64,000 bases of DNA, from contig CAVSJO010000004.1 of NCBI GenBank assembly GCA_963728445.1, forward strand, positions 558,001-622,000, given 5' to 3'. A model generated the notes under the pieces. It worked only from the letters and a program-made list of their open reading frames with translations, had not been told where the DNA came from and did no database searches. Numbering within the stretch: the first letter of the stretch is position 1; every line of letters begins with the position of its first letter. The DNA is from CAVSJO01 sp963728445. GTDB taxonomy: Bacteria; Gemmatimonadota; Gemmatimonadetes; Longimicrobiales; RSA9. Positions 12,316 through 24,620 of this stretch are shown in pieces. The position numbers and the translations under genes were made by a program.

Positions 12316-12345
12316 AAGATAACGGCGGAAAGCACCGGCATCCAA
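12316..12345 (-). promoter_or_regulatory. Candidate promoter for rel/spoT
   Basis: On the minus strand TTGGAT (12345-12340) and TATCTT (12321-12316) are separated by 18 bp, 32 bp upstream of the rel/spoT ATG. The match to sigma-70 boxes is fair, and the region of about 149 bp between radC and rel holds no gene. Confidence 0.45.
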
Positions 12346-12432
12346 GCGCGCCCCCGACCCTGACCCCGCCCGGGAGCAGGCGCTCGCCTCTTCCGTACCG
12401 CGCTGCGGCGACGGGGATCCGCACGCGCACCT

Positions 12433-13122
12433 TCACGCGCCCAGCCACGCCCGCTCCGCGAAGCTGACGTAGCGCCCGTCTCCGACCACCACGTGGTCCA
12501 CGACGGGAATGCCGATCACGCGCCCGGCCGCGACCAGCTGGTCCGTGCACGCCCGGTCCTCGGCGGACGGGGTCGGATCCCCCGAGGGATGATTGTGGAC
12601 CAGGATGATCGCCGCGGCCCGCTCGGCGATGGCGTGCCGGAAGACTTCCCGAGGATGGACGAGGGAGCCGTCCAGGACGCCCCGGGTGACGACGATCTCC
12701 CGCGTGACGGCGTGCTGCGTGTTGAGCAGCAGGATCCGGAACTCCTCCTGCGCCAGGTCCTGGAGCGTCGGTCCGCACTGATCGAAGACGTCCCTGGGTC
12801 CGCGGATCCGGGCCCGCTCGGCAGGACCTTCCCGCATCATCCGGCGGCCCAGCTCGAGGGCAGCCGCGATGCGCGCCGCGACCGCCGGGCCTACACCCCG
12901 GACAGCGGCGATCTCGGCCGCGGACCGGGACGCGAGGCAGCGGAGCGAGCCGTCGGCCGAGCTCAGCGCCTCACCGGCAACCTCCACCGCGGAGCGGCCG
13001 GCGCCGCCACTGCCTACCAGGATCGCGAGCAGCTCCCGGGACGAGAGCGCCGCCGCCCCCATGGCTCGCATCCGCTCTCGCGGACGGTCACTGGCCGGCC
13101 ATTCCCGTATCGCGCTGGACAT
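12433..13122 (-). CDS. radC: RadC-family JAB/MPN domain protein
   Basis: The product is 229 residues, the usual length. It has an N-terminal helix-hairpin-helix-like part (ALSSRELLAIL; GVGPAVAARIAAAL) and a C-terminal JAMM metalloprotease-like motif (ILVHNHPSGDPTPSAED). The family was named for DNA repair, but its real role is unsettled. The metal ligands His-x-His and Asp are intact. It lies between secA and rel on the same strand with 75 and 149 bp gaps. The start is the ATG at 13122; no strong ribosome site is visible. Confidence 0.94.
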   Translation of the reverse strand: MSSAIREWPASDRPRERMRAMGAAALSSRELLAILVGSGGAGRSAVEVAGEALSSADGSLRCLASRSAAEIAAVRGVGPAVAARIAAALELGRRMMREGPAERARIRGPRDVFDQCGPTLQDLAQEEFRILLLNTQHAVTREIVVTRGVLDGSLVHPREVFRHAIAERAAAIILVHNHPSGDPTPSAEDRACTDQLVAAGRVIGIPVVDHVVVGDGRYVSFAERAWLGA

Positions 13123-13197
13123 GCCCGAATCTCGCCGACCGGGCGGGACAGGACCATAGCGCCGAGGGCGCCCGCGCGCGCCTCGACTACGCGTCCG

Positions 13198-16506
<3,309 letters not shown>

Positions 16507-16582
16507 GTTCTATGACGTTTCCGGAGATTCGGGATTTCGCCGCAGACGGTCTACTACCCTGCGGCGGCGCACGATGGTCCGA

Positions 16583-17155
16583 TCAATCGCGATACAGACC
16601 CTCGCGCTCGATAATGTCCCGCACCGCGTCCGGCACCCAGTAATGAATCGGCTCGCCCTCCCGGACGCGACGGCGGATCTCCGTGGACGAGAGGTCCACG
16701 CGCGTCACCGTCAGGAACCGGACGTCCTCGGGCGCCGCGGGATCGACGGCTTCGCCCTGCCTCGAGAGCACCACGACCGTCGCCAGCCGGCGGATCGCCT
16801 CGCCCTCCCGCCAGTCGTCGAAGATCCGCCACTGGTCGGCCCCGATGAGCAGATACAGCTCGTCCTCCGGGGCCGCCCCTCGCAGGGTGCGGAGCGTGTC
16901 CACCGTGTACGAAGGCGGCCGCCGATCCAGCTCGAGGGACGAGACGTCGAAGCGCACGTCGTCGCCCACCGCCGCCGTGAGCATCGCCCGGCGCACGTCT
17001 GCGCCGCTGGACGTCCGGTCCTGCTTGTGCGGGGCCACGGCTGCCGGCACGAAAAGGACGCGGTCCAGGCCGAGGCTCCGGAGCGCGTCCTGGGCCACGA
17101 TGAGGTGGCCGATGTGGGGCGGATCGAACGTGCCGCCGAAGACTCCCGTCCTCAA
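16583..17155 (-). CDS. nadD: Nicotinate-nucleotide adenylyltransferase
   Basis: The product is 190 residues. It joins ATP and nicotinate mononucleotide to form deamido-NAD in NAD synthesis. The nucleotidyltransferase motif GTFDPPHIGHL lies at the N-terminus, and the C-terminal SSTEIRRRV matches the family ISSTxIR motif. The start is a TTG at 17155 that overlaps the bamD stop (TTGA); no ATG or GTG lies between the upstream stop and the core, so a TTG start is required. Overlap with bamD indicates translational coupling. Confidence 0.94.
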   Translation of the reverse strand: MRTGVFGGTFDPPHIGHLIVAQDALRSLGLDRVLFVPAAVAPHKQDRTSSGADVRRAMLTAAVGDDVRFDVSSLELDRRPPSYTVDTLRTLRGAAPEDELYLLIGADQWRIFDDWREGEAIRRLATVVVLSRQGEAVDPAAPEDVRFLTVTRVDLSSTEIRRRVREGEPIHYWVPDAVRDIIEREGLYRD

Positions 17156-17934
17156 CGGCCGTTGGCCGGACCCCCGTCGGACACCGCCTTCGCGGCCGCG
17201 GAGTTCGGATAGCTCTGGAGGAGACGCTGCTTCGCCGCGTCCGCCTCTTCGGTCCAGCCGATCTTCTGGTACGCCTGGACCACCTTCAGGAGGGCCTCCG
17301 GCGCGACCTTCGTGTCGGGGAACTTCGTGACCACGTCCTGGAAGTAGATGATGGCGGAGTCGAAGGCCTTGCGCTTGAAGTAGTATTCGCCGCCCTCGAA
17401 CAGCTTCTGCGCCAGCTTCGTCTGCATGTCCTCGACGATCGCCTTCGCCTTCGGCGCGTACTCGCTGTCCGGATAGTAGGCGACGAGGGACTGGCAGTGG
17501 TCGATGGCGGCCCGCGTGTACTCCTGATCCAGCTGCGGGTCCGGCGACAGTCGGAGGTAGGCCTGGCACGTTCGGAAGCGGGCGTCGTCCGCCCAGGGAC
17601 CTGTCGGGTAGTCGTCGGCCAGCCGGGAGAACTCGTGGGCCGCAGTCACGTATTCGCCCTTCCCGAAGTACGACTGGGCGAGCATGTAGCGGGCCTCCTC
17701 CACGCGTCCGTGCGTCGGGAAGCGAAACGTGAACTGCTGGAACGCAGTGATTGCGTCGTCCCAGTCGTGGGACTGGTACTTCGACATCCCGCGCTCGAAC
17801 AGCTGGTCCGCTCCGAGCGTTCCCAGGTTCGTTCCGTGGTGGTAGCACGCCGCCGACCCCGTGAGCAGGAGCAGGGCCGCCAGCAGGGCCGCGAGCCGGC
17901 CGCTCCGTTGAGCGGTTCGTCGTTCAGGAATCAT
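17152..17934 (-). CDS. bamD: Outer-membrane assembly lipoprotein BamD
   Basis: The product is 260 residues. An N-terminal signal with a hydrophobic core (LAALLAALLLLTGSAAC) ends in a lipobox-like cysteine, Cys30. Several tetratricopeptide repeats follow (LFERGMSKYQSHDWDDAI, VTKFPDTKVAPEAL). BamD is the essential partner of BamA in inserting beta-barrel proteins, so this gene marks the organism as diderm. It follows two other TPR proteins and is coupled to nadD. A generic tol-pal-type TPR protein is an alternative, but the spacing of repeats and the length fit BamD (YfiO). Confidence 0.88.
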   Translation of the reverse strand: MIPERRTAQRSGRLAALLAALLLLTGSAACYHHGTNLGTLGADQLFERGMSKYQSHDWDDAITAFQQFTFRFPTHGRVEEARYMLAQSYFGKGEYVTAAHEFSRLADDYPTGPWADDARFRTCQAYLRLSPDPQLDQEYTRAAIDHCQSLVAYYPDSEYAPKAKAIVEDMQTKLAQKLFEGGEYYFKRKAFDSAIIYFQDVVTKFPDTKVAPEALLKVVQAYQKIGWTEEADAAKQRLLQSYPNSAAAKAVSDGGPANGR

Positions 17935-17965
17935 CGGTGGTGGTACACACGGACAGGAGCGAGGT

Positions 17966-18976
17966 TCACGTGCCGAAACGGAGCTGGTCGATACGGCGGC
18001 GGGCCCGCTCCACGAGCTGGCCCGTGCCTCCCGGATTCAGCTCCAGGACGCGGTAGTACGAGACGAGGGCATCGTCCTGACGGCCGAGTGCGAAGTAGAT
18101 CTCGCCTCTCTCGAACCAGGCCTGGTCCTGGAGGTTCTGGGGCACCTCCAGCTCTGTGACCGTACGCAGCCGGTCGAGAGCGTCGGCGAGACGCCCCTCC
18201 TGGTGCGCCTGGCGAGCGAGGTCGAACGCGCAGCTCCCCAGAACCCAGCGAGCCTCGCCGCGGATGCTGCCGTCACTCTGGGAGGCGACGCCGGCGCCGG
18301 CGATGTCCTGGCCCACCTCACCCGCCGAGCCCCCATAGCTTCCCGTCTGGAACGGCCGCAGGTACTGCACGGCCCGGGCACAGTCCCCGTGGGCCTGGTA
18401 CAGGCGGCCGATCTCGTAGAGGTAGCGGGCCGCGGAGTCCGGGAGTGCGGAGGCCAGCGCGCGGGTGTAGTACTCCTCGGCTTTCGCGGCGTCACCCGTC
18501 TCTCCGTAGTAGCGGGCCAGCGTCGGCGTCCAGCGGGACACGTCGAGGTCGGACCGCACCTGCAGCGCGGCCTCCACCGCCGACGCAACGCCGTGCGCGT
18601 CGCCCGTCGAGTCCGCCTCCTCGGCGAGCTTGAGGTAGTCGTAGACCGCCTGCGCCGCCGCACCGGGATCGCGCTGGAGCAGAACCTGGTACGTGTCCCG
18701 GGCCTTCGGGAGCTGGTCGGTGCGAGCGAAGGCGTGAGCCGTCCGGATCAGGGATGCGTCGTCGTGGTGCCTGGCGTACGCCAGCCGGTACTCGGCGAGG
18801 GCGTTGTCATAGGAGGAATCGGCCCACAGCCGGTCCCCTCGCTGGATCGCGGTCTGATCCGGCCCGCAGCCAGCGCAGAGGAGCAGCAGCGCCGCGAGTG
18901 CGGCCCCGGTGAGGCGGTGCAGAAGCAGCCGCCCGACTCTCGCCTCCGATGGGAGGTGCACGGCCCGAACGCTCAC
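17966..18976 (-). CDS. TPR-repeat lipoprotein, function unknown
   Basis: The product is 336 residues. The signal segment LTGAALAALLLLCAGC ends in a lipobox with probable lipid Cys37. The rest is built of tetratricopeptide-like helical pairs (for example YDNALAEYRLAYARHHDD; AKAEEYYTRALAS; DDALVSYYRVLELNPG). The start ATG overlaps the stop of the preceding TPR gene by 4 bp (ATGA), and bamD follows after 31 bp. It is probably an envelope adaptor working near BamD or exopolysaccharide export. The exact role is not recognisable. Confidence 0.85.
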   Translation of the reverse strand: MSVRAVHLPSEARVGRLLLHRLTGAALAALLLLCAGCGPDQTAIQRGDRLWADSSYDNALAEYRLAYARHHDDASLIRTAHAFARTDQLPKARDTYQVLLQRDPGAAAQAVYDYLKLAEEADSTGDAHGVASAVEAALQVRSDLDVSRWTPTLARYYGETGDAAKAEEYYTRALASALPDSAARYLYEIGRLYQAHGDCARAVQYLRPFQTGSYGGSAGEVGQDIAGAGVASQSDGSIRGEARWVLGSCAFDLARQAHQEGRLADALDRLRTVTELEVPQNLQDQAWFERGEIYFALGRQDDALVSYYRVLELNPGGTGQLVERARRRIDQLRFGT

Positions 18977-19698
18977 GACCCGCGCGCCGGCTCCGCCGGG
19001 CCGCGATCGACCAGGGAGAGGTAGGCGCGCGCCTGGGGACTGCCCGGCGCCTGCTGGAGGGCGTGCCGCCAGTGCAGACGGGCCTTTTCCAGGTCGCCCT
19101 GATGGTAGAACAGCAGACCCAGGTTGAGCCGGGCGGCCACGAAGCGCGGATTCCCCTGCAGGGCCGTCTCGAACTGCTCTCGTGCCTCCTCGTTCCTCCC
19201 CAGCTGCATCAGGGCCTCGCCCATGCGGTTGCGCACGTCGTGGAAGGAGGGCCGGAGGGAGAGCGCGGTACGAAACTGCTCTACGGCCAGATCGGGCGCG
19301 TCCGCGTCGAGGTACAGGTCTCCCACGGCCAGATGGGCGTTGGCGAGCCGCGCGGAGGCCGCAGCCGGGAACCGGTCGCCAGCCTCGACCTCGTGCCTGC
19401 AGGCCCTCTCGAACGCCTGACGTGCGTCATCGTATCGACCCACCTCGTTCAGCGTGACGGCCCGATTCAGGTGCGCCTCCACGTAGGCAGGGTTCAGCGC
19501 AAGCGCCCGGTCGAACGCATCCAGCGCGTTCTCGGGTTGGCCCATGAAGCTGAGGCAGAGCCCGGCGAGGTTGTGGACGTCCGCGAACTCCGGATGGTCC
19601 TGTAGCGCTTCCCGAAAATTCGCGAGCGCCGCGACGTAGTCGCGGTTCTGGAACGCCTTTCGGCCCCGACTGACGAGCTGGTGGGCGCTTCCTTTCAT
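18973..19698 (-). CDS. Tetratricopeptide repeat protein
   Basis: The product is 241 residues with at least five TPR units and no signal peptide. Units visible include DYVAALANFREALQDHPEFA, ENALDAFDRALALNPAYVEA, DLAVEQFRTALSLRPS and EEAREQFETALQGNPRFVAA. It is likely a cytoplasmic protein-protein adaptor. The start is the ATG at 19698, with a GGAGAGG ribosome site; longer in-frame extensions upstream are antisense-like and rejected. It is translationally coupled to the TPR lipoprotein. The low-specificity repeats allow no better assignment. Confidence 0.88.
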   Translation of the reverse strand: MKGSAHQLVSRGRKAFQNRDYVAALANFREALQDHPEFADVHNLAGLCLSFMGQPENALDAFDRALALNPAYVEAHLNRAVTLNEVGRYDDARQAFERACRHEVEAGDRFPAAASARLANAHLAVGDLYLDADAPDLAVEQFRTALSLRPSFHDVRNRMGEALMQLGRNEEAREQFETALQGNPRFVAARLNLGLLFYHQGDLEKARLHWRHALQQAPGSPQARAYLSLVDRGPAEPARGS

Positions 19699-19775
19699 GG
19701 CCTCTCCCCGGGAAACCCGACGGGTCGCATTGCGGACACGAATGTAGGAGCCGAGGGGTGCCGGCGCGAGGGCAC

Positions 19776-20564
19776 TCAGTGGAACAGCCGGGCGAGCCGG
19801 TCCAGCAGCGACGGTCGGGGGGGACGCACGCCGGGAACGGACAGCGGGGCCTCTCCGTCGAGAACGCACGCGGGGTTCGTCTGCATGAGCAGGCGTGCCG
19901 TCTCGGGCCCGCCCGCCCGGGTGATCGCCTCCCCGTACTCCCTCACCCGCGGGGAGCCGCGGCCGTGGAAGTCGCTGCAGACGCAGTGCACGAGCCCCGC
20001 TTCCAGCAGCCGCCACGCCGTGCGCTGGACGTCCGGCCCGAATCGACCCAGCAGGGACGGACCGTTCACCTGCAGAACGGCCCCGGCCGCCCTCCACGAG
20101 GCGACGATCCTCAGAGCGCCGTCCAGGCCGCGGTAGCGCTCCGGATGGGCCAGCACCGGCTGCCACCCCTCCCCTCGCAGCCGCTCGATCACCGCCCTCG
20201 ATCGCGGCGGCACCGTCATGAAGGGGAATTCCACGAGCACGGAGGCGCCCCCGCCGATCCGAAGCCGGGGGTCCGACAGGTCCGGCTCCGGCGTGTCCAG
20301 CATCACTTCCGCGGCCCGGTGCACCTCGACCTCCTCGGCCGCCGCCAGCGCAGAGAGCCGGGCCCACCCCCGGTCCAGCTCGTCCATCCGCTCGCGGAAG
20401 GCGGAGCGCTGCTCCGCGAGCGAAGCCCGGTAGTGCGGCGTTGCCACGAGGCGCCTCACCCCGGAGGCTGCGAAACGCGCAAGCCCATCCCGGGCAGCGT
20501 CGTCGTCCGCGGCGCCGTCGTCGACGCCCGGCATCAGGTGGCTGTGAAGGTCGATGATGGACAC
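19776..20564 (-). CDS. CpsB/YwqE-family PHP-domain tyrosine phosphatase
   Basis: The product is 262 residues with a PHP metal-dependent phosphoesterase fold. The N-terminal DLHSHLMPGVDDGA and the later LVATPHYR, LAHPERY and CSDFHGRG carry the metal-binding His and Asp residues of the CpsB/CapC/YwqE/Wzb-like class. Members dephosphorylate bacterial tyrosine kinases that control capsule chain length. The gene lies 33 bp after wecB and one gene after a nucleotide-sugar dehydrogenase, which fits a polysaccharide role. No tyrosine kinase is in the window. The final 30 residues are Pro/Arg-rich. Confidence 0.9.
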   Translation of the reverse strand: MSIIDLHSHLMPGVDDGAADDDAARDGLARFAASGVRRLVATPHYRASLAEQRSAFRERMDELDRGWARLSALAAAEEVEVHRAAEVMLDTPEPDLSDPRLRIGGGASVLVEFPFMTVPPRSRAVIERLRGEGWQPVLAHPERYRGLDGALRIVASWRAAGAVLQVNGPSLLGRFGPDVQRTAWRLLEAGLVHCVCSDFHGRGSPRVREYGEAITRAGGPETARLLMQTNPACVLDGEAPLSVPGVRPPRPSLLDRLARLFH

Positions 20565-20597
20565 GGAAGCTGCCTCCCGCCGTCGGGAAGCCGGGGA

Positions 20598-21728
20598 TCA
20601 GGACGGGCCGGCGGCGCCCGATGGCACGGCAGCCGGACTCCGCCTGTCGGCGAGAATGGCGTGGATCCGGGTCGCGGCGCGCCCGTCCCACAGCGCCGGC
20701 CGCCCCTCGATCCTCACCGGACCGGCGAGCACGTCGTCGAGGGCGCCGAGGACCGTCTCCGGATCCGTGCCCACCAGACGGTTGCTCCCCTCCGTCAGCG
20801 TCGACGGACGCTCGGTGTTCGGCCGCAGCGTGAGGCACGGGACACCCAGAGCCGTGGTCTCCTCCTGGATGCCGCCCGAGTCCGTGAGCACCACCCGTGC
20901 ATCGTCCATGAGTCCCAGGAACTCCAGGTAGCCGAGGGGCTCTACGATCCGTACGCCGCCGGCTCCCGAGAGCCGCTCCGCGAGACCGGCCTCCTCCAGC
21001 CGCCGTCGCGTCCGCGGATGCACGGGAAAGAGCACCGGCAGTCGGCGCCCCGCCCCCTCGAGCAGCGCCACCGAACGCCGCAGCGCGTCCTCTCCGTCCA
21101 CGTTGCTGGGCCGGTGCAGCGTCGCGATGGCGTACGCGCGCGCCTCCAAGCCCATCCGCGCGGGCGTGTCCAGGTCCCGGGCATGGGCGCGGTGCACCTC
21201 CAGCGTGTCGATCATGACGTTGCCCACGAGGTGGATGCGCTCCTCTGGAAAGCCCTCGCGCCGGAGGTTCTCCACGCCGCTGCTCTCCGTCGTGAAGAGC
21301 CAGTCCGAGAGCTGGTCGGTGATCAGGCGGTTCAGCTCTTCGGGCATCGTCCGATCGAAGCTCCGAAGCCCCGCCTCGACGTGCGCCACCGGAATGCCGA
21401 GCTTTGCGGCCGCCAGCGCACCGGCGACCGTCGAGTTGACGTCCCCGACGACCACGACCGCGTCCGGCTCCAACTCGATGAACGCCGCCTCGAGAGCCAC
21501 CAGCGCCGCCGCCGTCTGCTGCGCGTGCGTGCCCGACCCTACACCCAGGAACCGGTCCGGGCGCGGCAGCCCGAGATCTTCGAAGAACAGCCCCGAAAGC
21601 CGCTCGTCGTAGTGCTGCCCGGTGTGGACGAGGAGCGCATCGACGTCCGGGTCCGTGCGGAACGACTCCATCAGGGGCGCGGCCTTCATCAGGTTCGGCC
21701 GGGCTCCCACCACCGTCAGGATCCGCAT
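20598..21728 (-). CDS. wecB: UDP-N-acetylglucosamine 2-epimerase (non-hydrolysing)
   Basis: The product is 376 residues, full length. It interconverts UDP-GlcNAc and UDP-ManNAc for surface polysaccharides. The N-terminus VVGARPNLMKAAPL, the LLVHTGQHYDERLSGLFF segment, the VEAGLRS motif and the DSGGIQEET motif are all diagnostic. The start ATG has a GGAGG ribosome site. It is followed by the PHP phosphatase and preceded by a UDP-sugar dehydrogenase, which together could supply UDP-ManNAcA. Confidence 0.96.
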   Translation of the reverse strand: MRILTVVGARPNLMKAAPLMESFRTDPDVDALLVHTGQHYDERLSGLFFEDLGLPRPDRFLGVGSGTHAQQTAAALVALEAAFIELEPDAVVVVGDVNSTVAGALAAAKLGIPVAHVEAGLRSFDRTMPEELNRLITDQLSDWLFTTESSGVENLRREGFPEERIHLVGNVMIDTLEVHRAHARDLDTPARMGLEARAYAIATLHRPSNVDGEDALRRSVALLEGAGRRLPVLFPVHPRTRRRLEEAGLAERLSGAGGVRIVEPLGYLEFLGLMDDARVVLTDSGGIQEETTALGVPCLTLRPNTERPSTLTEGSNRLVGTDPETVLGALDDVLAGPVRIEGRPALWDGRAATRIHAILADRRSPAAVPSGAAGPS

Positions 21729-21759
21729 CGTCGGCCCTCTGCCTCCGCCCCGGCCCGCC

Positions 21760-23145
21760 TCAGAGGACGCTCGCGGGGACGCCCGGGATCGACTCCGGGC
21801 GCGCCGTGTCCGGATCGTCGTGGCGCGTCGTTCCCGTCAGCGTGACCAGGCTCGGAGCCGACATGCCGCGCGTCGCGTTCCGGGTGTCGAGCACGAGCCG
21901 CGACTTCGCCACGACCTCCGCGTAGTCCACGCTCCCGTGGTCCGTCACAATCACGACGCAGTCGGACCCCTCCAGCACCTCCTCGCTCAGCGGTACACTC
22001 GCCATCTCCGCTCCGTCGTCGTCCACGAACGAGGCCACGAAGGGGTCATGATACGAGACCTCGGCGCCCCGCTCCCCCAGCATGCGAATGATCTCCAGCG
22101 CCGGGCTCTCCCGCACGTCATCGATGTCCTTCTTGTAGGCGATCCCCAGCACCAGCACCCGGCTTCCCATCAGGGGCTTGCGGTGCCAGTTCAGCGCGTC
22201 CTGCACCTTGTCCACCACGAAGTGCGGCATCTCCGTGTTGATCTCGCTCGCCGCCTCGATCATCCGCGTCTTGTACGCCAGCGTCCGCATCTTCCACGAC
22301 AGGTAGTGCGGATCGAGGGGGATGCAGTGCCCGCCGATGCCCGGCCCGGGCAGGAACTTCATGTAGCCGAACGGTTTCGTGGCGGCCGCCTCGATCACCT
22401 CCCAGACGTCGATCCCCAGCCGCGACGAGACCTGCGCCATCTCGTTCGCCAGGGCGATGTTGATCGACCGGAACGTGTTCTCCAGCAGCTTCGTCAGCTC
22501 CGCGGCCTCCGTCGACGAGACGGGCACTACCGTGTCCATGACCCTGGAGTAGAACGCCTCCGCGACCGTCACGCAGTCCGGCGTGATCCCGCCGATCACC
22601 TTCGGCGTGTTGCGCACCTGCCACGTTTCGTTGCCCGGGTCCACCCGTTCGGGGCTGAAGCAGAGGAAGAAGTCGCGACCCGCCTTCAGGCCACCGGCTT
22701 CGAGCTTCGGCAGCATCACCTCCCGCGTGGTGCCCGGGTACGTCGTCGACTCCAGGATGATGAGCTGGCCCGCCCGCAGACGCCCCTGGATGGAGTCGGT
22801 GGCCGCGACGACGTAGGAGACGTCCGGATCCCGGGTCTTCGACAGCGGCGTCGGGACACAGACGGAGATGGCGTCACATTCCGAGAGCCGGTCGAAGTCC
22901 GTCGTCGCCTGGATCGTCCCGTCCTCGGTGAAGGAGCGCAGCACGTCCGACGGCACGTCCTTGATGTGGGAGCGCCCCGCGTTGATCCCCGCCACCGCCC
23001 GCTCGGACACGTCGAATCCGATCACTCGATGCCCCGCCTCGGCCATGGCCACCGCCAGCGGAAGCCCGACGTATCCGAGGCCCACGACTCCCGCCACCGC
23101 CTTGCCGCTGTGGATCTTCTCGAGAAGCTCGTCCCTTGTGCTCAC
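21760..23145 (-). CDS. UDP-N-acetyl-hexosamine (ManNAc or GlcNAc) dehydrogenase
   Basis: The product is 461 residues in the UDP-glucose/GDP-mannose dehydrogenase superfamily. The Rossmann motif GLGYVGLPLAVAMAEAG and the PGPGIGGHCIPLDPHYLSWK region, with catalytic Cys274, are typical of the WbpA/WecC/VipA branch that oxidises UDP-N-acetyl-hexosamines. Adjacent wecB favours UDP-ManNAc as substrate (WecC role), but WbpA-like use of UDP-GlcNAc is possible. The GTG start overlaps the cobA-hemD stop by 4 bp. Confidence 0.9.
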   Translation of the reverse strand: MSTRDELLEKIHSGKAVAGVVGLGYVGLPLAVAMAEAGHRVIGFDVSERAVAGINAGRSHIKDVPSDVLRSFTEDGTIQATTDFDRLSECDAISVCVPTPLSKTRDPDVSYVVAATDSIQGRLRAGQLIILESTTYPGTTREVMLPKLEAGGLKAGRDFFLCFSPERVDPGNETWQVRNTPKVIGGITPDCVTVAEAFYSRVMDTVVPVSSTEAAELTKLLENTFRSINIALANEMAQVSSRLGIDVWEVIEAAATKPFGYMKFLPGPGIGGHCIPLDPHYLSWKMRTLAYKTRMIEAASEINTEMPHFVVDKVQDALNWHRKPLMGSRVLVLGIAYKKDIDDVRESPALEIIRMLGERGAEVSYHDPFVASFVDDDGAEMASVPLSEEVLEGSDCVVIVTDHGSVDYAEVVAKSRLVLDTRNATRGMSAPSLVTLTGTTRHDDPDTARPESIPGVPASVL

Positions 23146-24614
23146 GTGACTGTATCTCCGTTCTGCGTGTAATGCTCGACGAGGGCGTTCAGCAGCCCCG
23201 GAATCGTGTGCTCCGTCGCCTCGACCGTCACCGGGATCCCCATCTCCCGGGCCGTGTCCCCCGTCACCGGCCCGATGGCAGCCACGATGGCTCGCCCCAC
23301 GTCGGCCCCGACGGCTTCGACGAAGTTGCGGACGGTCGAAGAGGATGTGAACGTCACGGCGTCGATCTCACCATCCTGCAGGCGACGTCGCAGCGCCGCG
23401 CCCCCGGCCGTATCCGGCACCGACCGGTACGCCTCGACCTCGTCCACGTGCGCGCCCCGGGCGGTGAGGCCGACGGGCAACACTTCCCGGGCGCCGGCGG
23501 CCCGCGGAAGCAGGATCCGGGCCCCCGCGAGATCGGCCGCCTCGGCCAGGGCTTCCTCCACCGCTTCGGCCACGTACCGCGCCGGCACGACCTCCGGGCG
23601 GACGCCGTGGAGCTCACACGCGGCGGCCGTCGCCGGCCCGATGCACGCGACCTGTACGCCGCCCAGCTGCCGGGTGTCGTGTCCGACCTCCTCCAGCGCC
23701 GCCCAGAATCGGTCCACGCCGTTCACGGAGGTGAAGATCACCCAGTCGTAGAACGCCACGTCGCGGGCCGCCTCCAGGATCGGACGCGGATCGACCGGCG
23801 GCGCGATCCGGATGGTCGGGAAGAGGATCGGCTCCGCCCCCCGCTCTTCCAGCGCCGTGGCAAGATCCTGCGCCTGCGCCCGCGGCCGCGTGACAAGCAC
23901 CCGCCGCCCAAAAAGGGGACGGCCCTCGAACCACTGCAGATTCTCGCGCAACCGTACCACCTCCCCCACCACGACGACCGCCGGCGATCGGCACTGCTCC
24001 CGCTCCGCCCGCTCGGCGATGTCCTGCAACGTTCCAACGATCGTTCGCTGCCGCGTCCCCGTTCCCTGCTCCACCACGGCGGCGGGCGTCTCCAGCCCCC
24101 GCCCCTCCTGCAACAGCCGCTCGATCAGGCGAGGCAGGCGCTGCAGCGCCATGAAGGCGACGACCGTCTCCTCGCCTTCGCTCCCGTCCTCCACGCCCTC
24201 GACGAGCCGTACCCCGCGCGACACCCCCCCATGCGTGACGGGTATGCCCGCGTACGCCGGCGCCGCCAGCCCGGCGCTGACCCCCGGAACCACCTCGAAC
24301 GACACGCCGGCCCGGCGCAGCTCCGCCGCCTCCTCACCCCCCCGCCCGAAGACGAACGGGTCGCCTACCTTCAGGCGCACCACCACGTCCGCCGATCGCC
24401 CCGCCTCCGCCAGGACCCGGTGCACCTCTTCCTGGGTCGCGCAGTCCGGCCCCACGCACAGCCGCTCGGCGTCCGGCCGCGCCAGATCCAGCACGCGCTC
24501 CGAAACCCCGCTGTCGTGCACTACGACGTCTGCGCGCGCGATCAGCTCGGCGCCGCGGACCGTCAGCAGTCCCGGATCTCCCGGGCCCGCCCCGATCAGG
24601 TAGACCGTGCCCAT
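23142..24614 (-). CDS. cobA-hemD: Fused uroporphyrinogen-III C-methyltransferase and uroporphyrinogen-III synthase
   Basis: The product is 490 residues with two enzymes in one chain. Residues 1 to about 245 are the SUMT methyltransferase (GAGPGDPGLLTVRGAELI, GDPFVFGRGGEE, AYAGIPVTHGG), which makes precorrin-2 for sirohaem or cobalamin. Residues about 250-490 are HemD (RRVLVTRPRAQAQDLA, FTSVNGVDRFW, FTSSSTVRNF), which closes hydroxymethylbilane to uroporphyrinogen III. Fusion of the two is known in several phyla. No Shine-Dalgarno sequence is visible, and a -10-like TATGTT ends 6 nt before the ATG, so the mRNA may be leaderless. It is upstream of and coupled to a polysaccharide gene, an unusual operon mix. 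Confidence 0.96.
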   Translation of the reverse strand: MGTVYLIGAGPGDPGLLTVRGAELIARADVVVHDSGVSERVLDLARPDAERLCVGPDCATQEEVHRVLAEAGRSADVVVRLKVGDPFVFGRGGEEAAELRRAGVSFEVVPGVSAGLAAPAYAGIPVTHGGVSRGVRLVEGVEDGSEGEETVVAFMALQRLPRLIERLLQEGRGLETPAAVVEQGTGTRQRTIVGTLQDIAERAEREQCRSPAVVVVGEVVRLRENLQWFEGRPLFGRRVLVTRPRAQAQDLATALEERGAEPILFPTIRIAPPVDPRPILEAARDVAFYDWVIFTSVNGVDRFWAALEEVGHDTRQLGGVQVACIGPATAAACELHGVRPEVVPARYVAEAVEEALAEAADLAGARILLPRAAGAREVLPVGLTARGAHVDEVEAYRSVPDTAGGAALRRRLQDGEIDAVTFTSSSTVRNFVEAVGADVGRAIVAAIGPVTGDTAREMGIPVTVEATEHTIPGLLNALVEHYTQNGDTVT

Positions 24615-24620
24615 GCGGCG

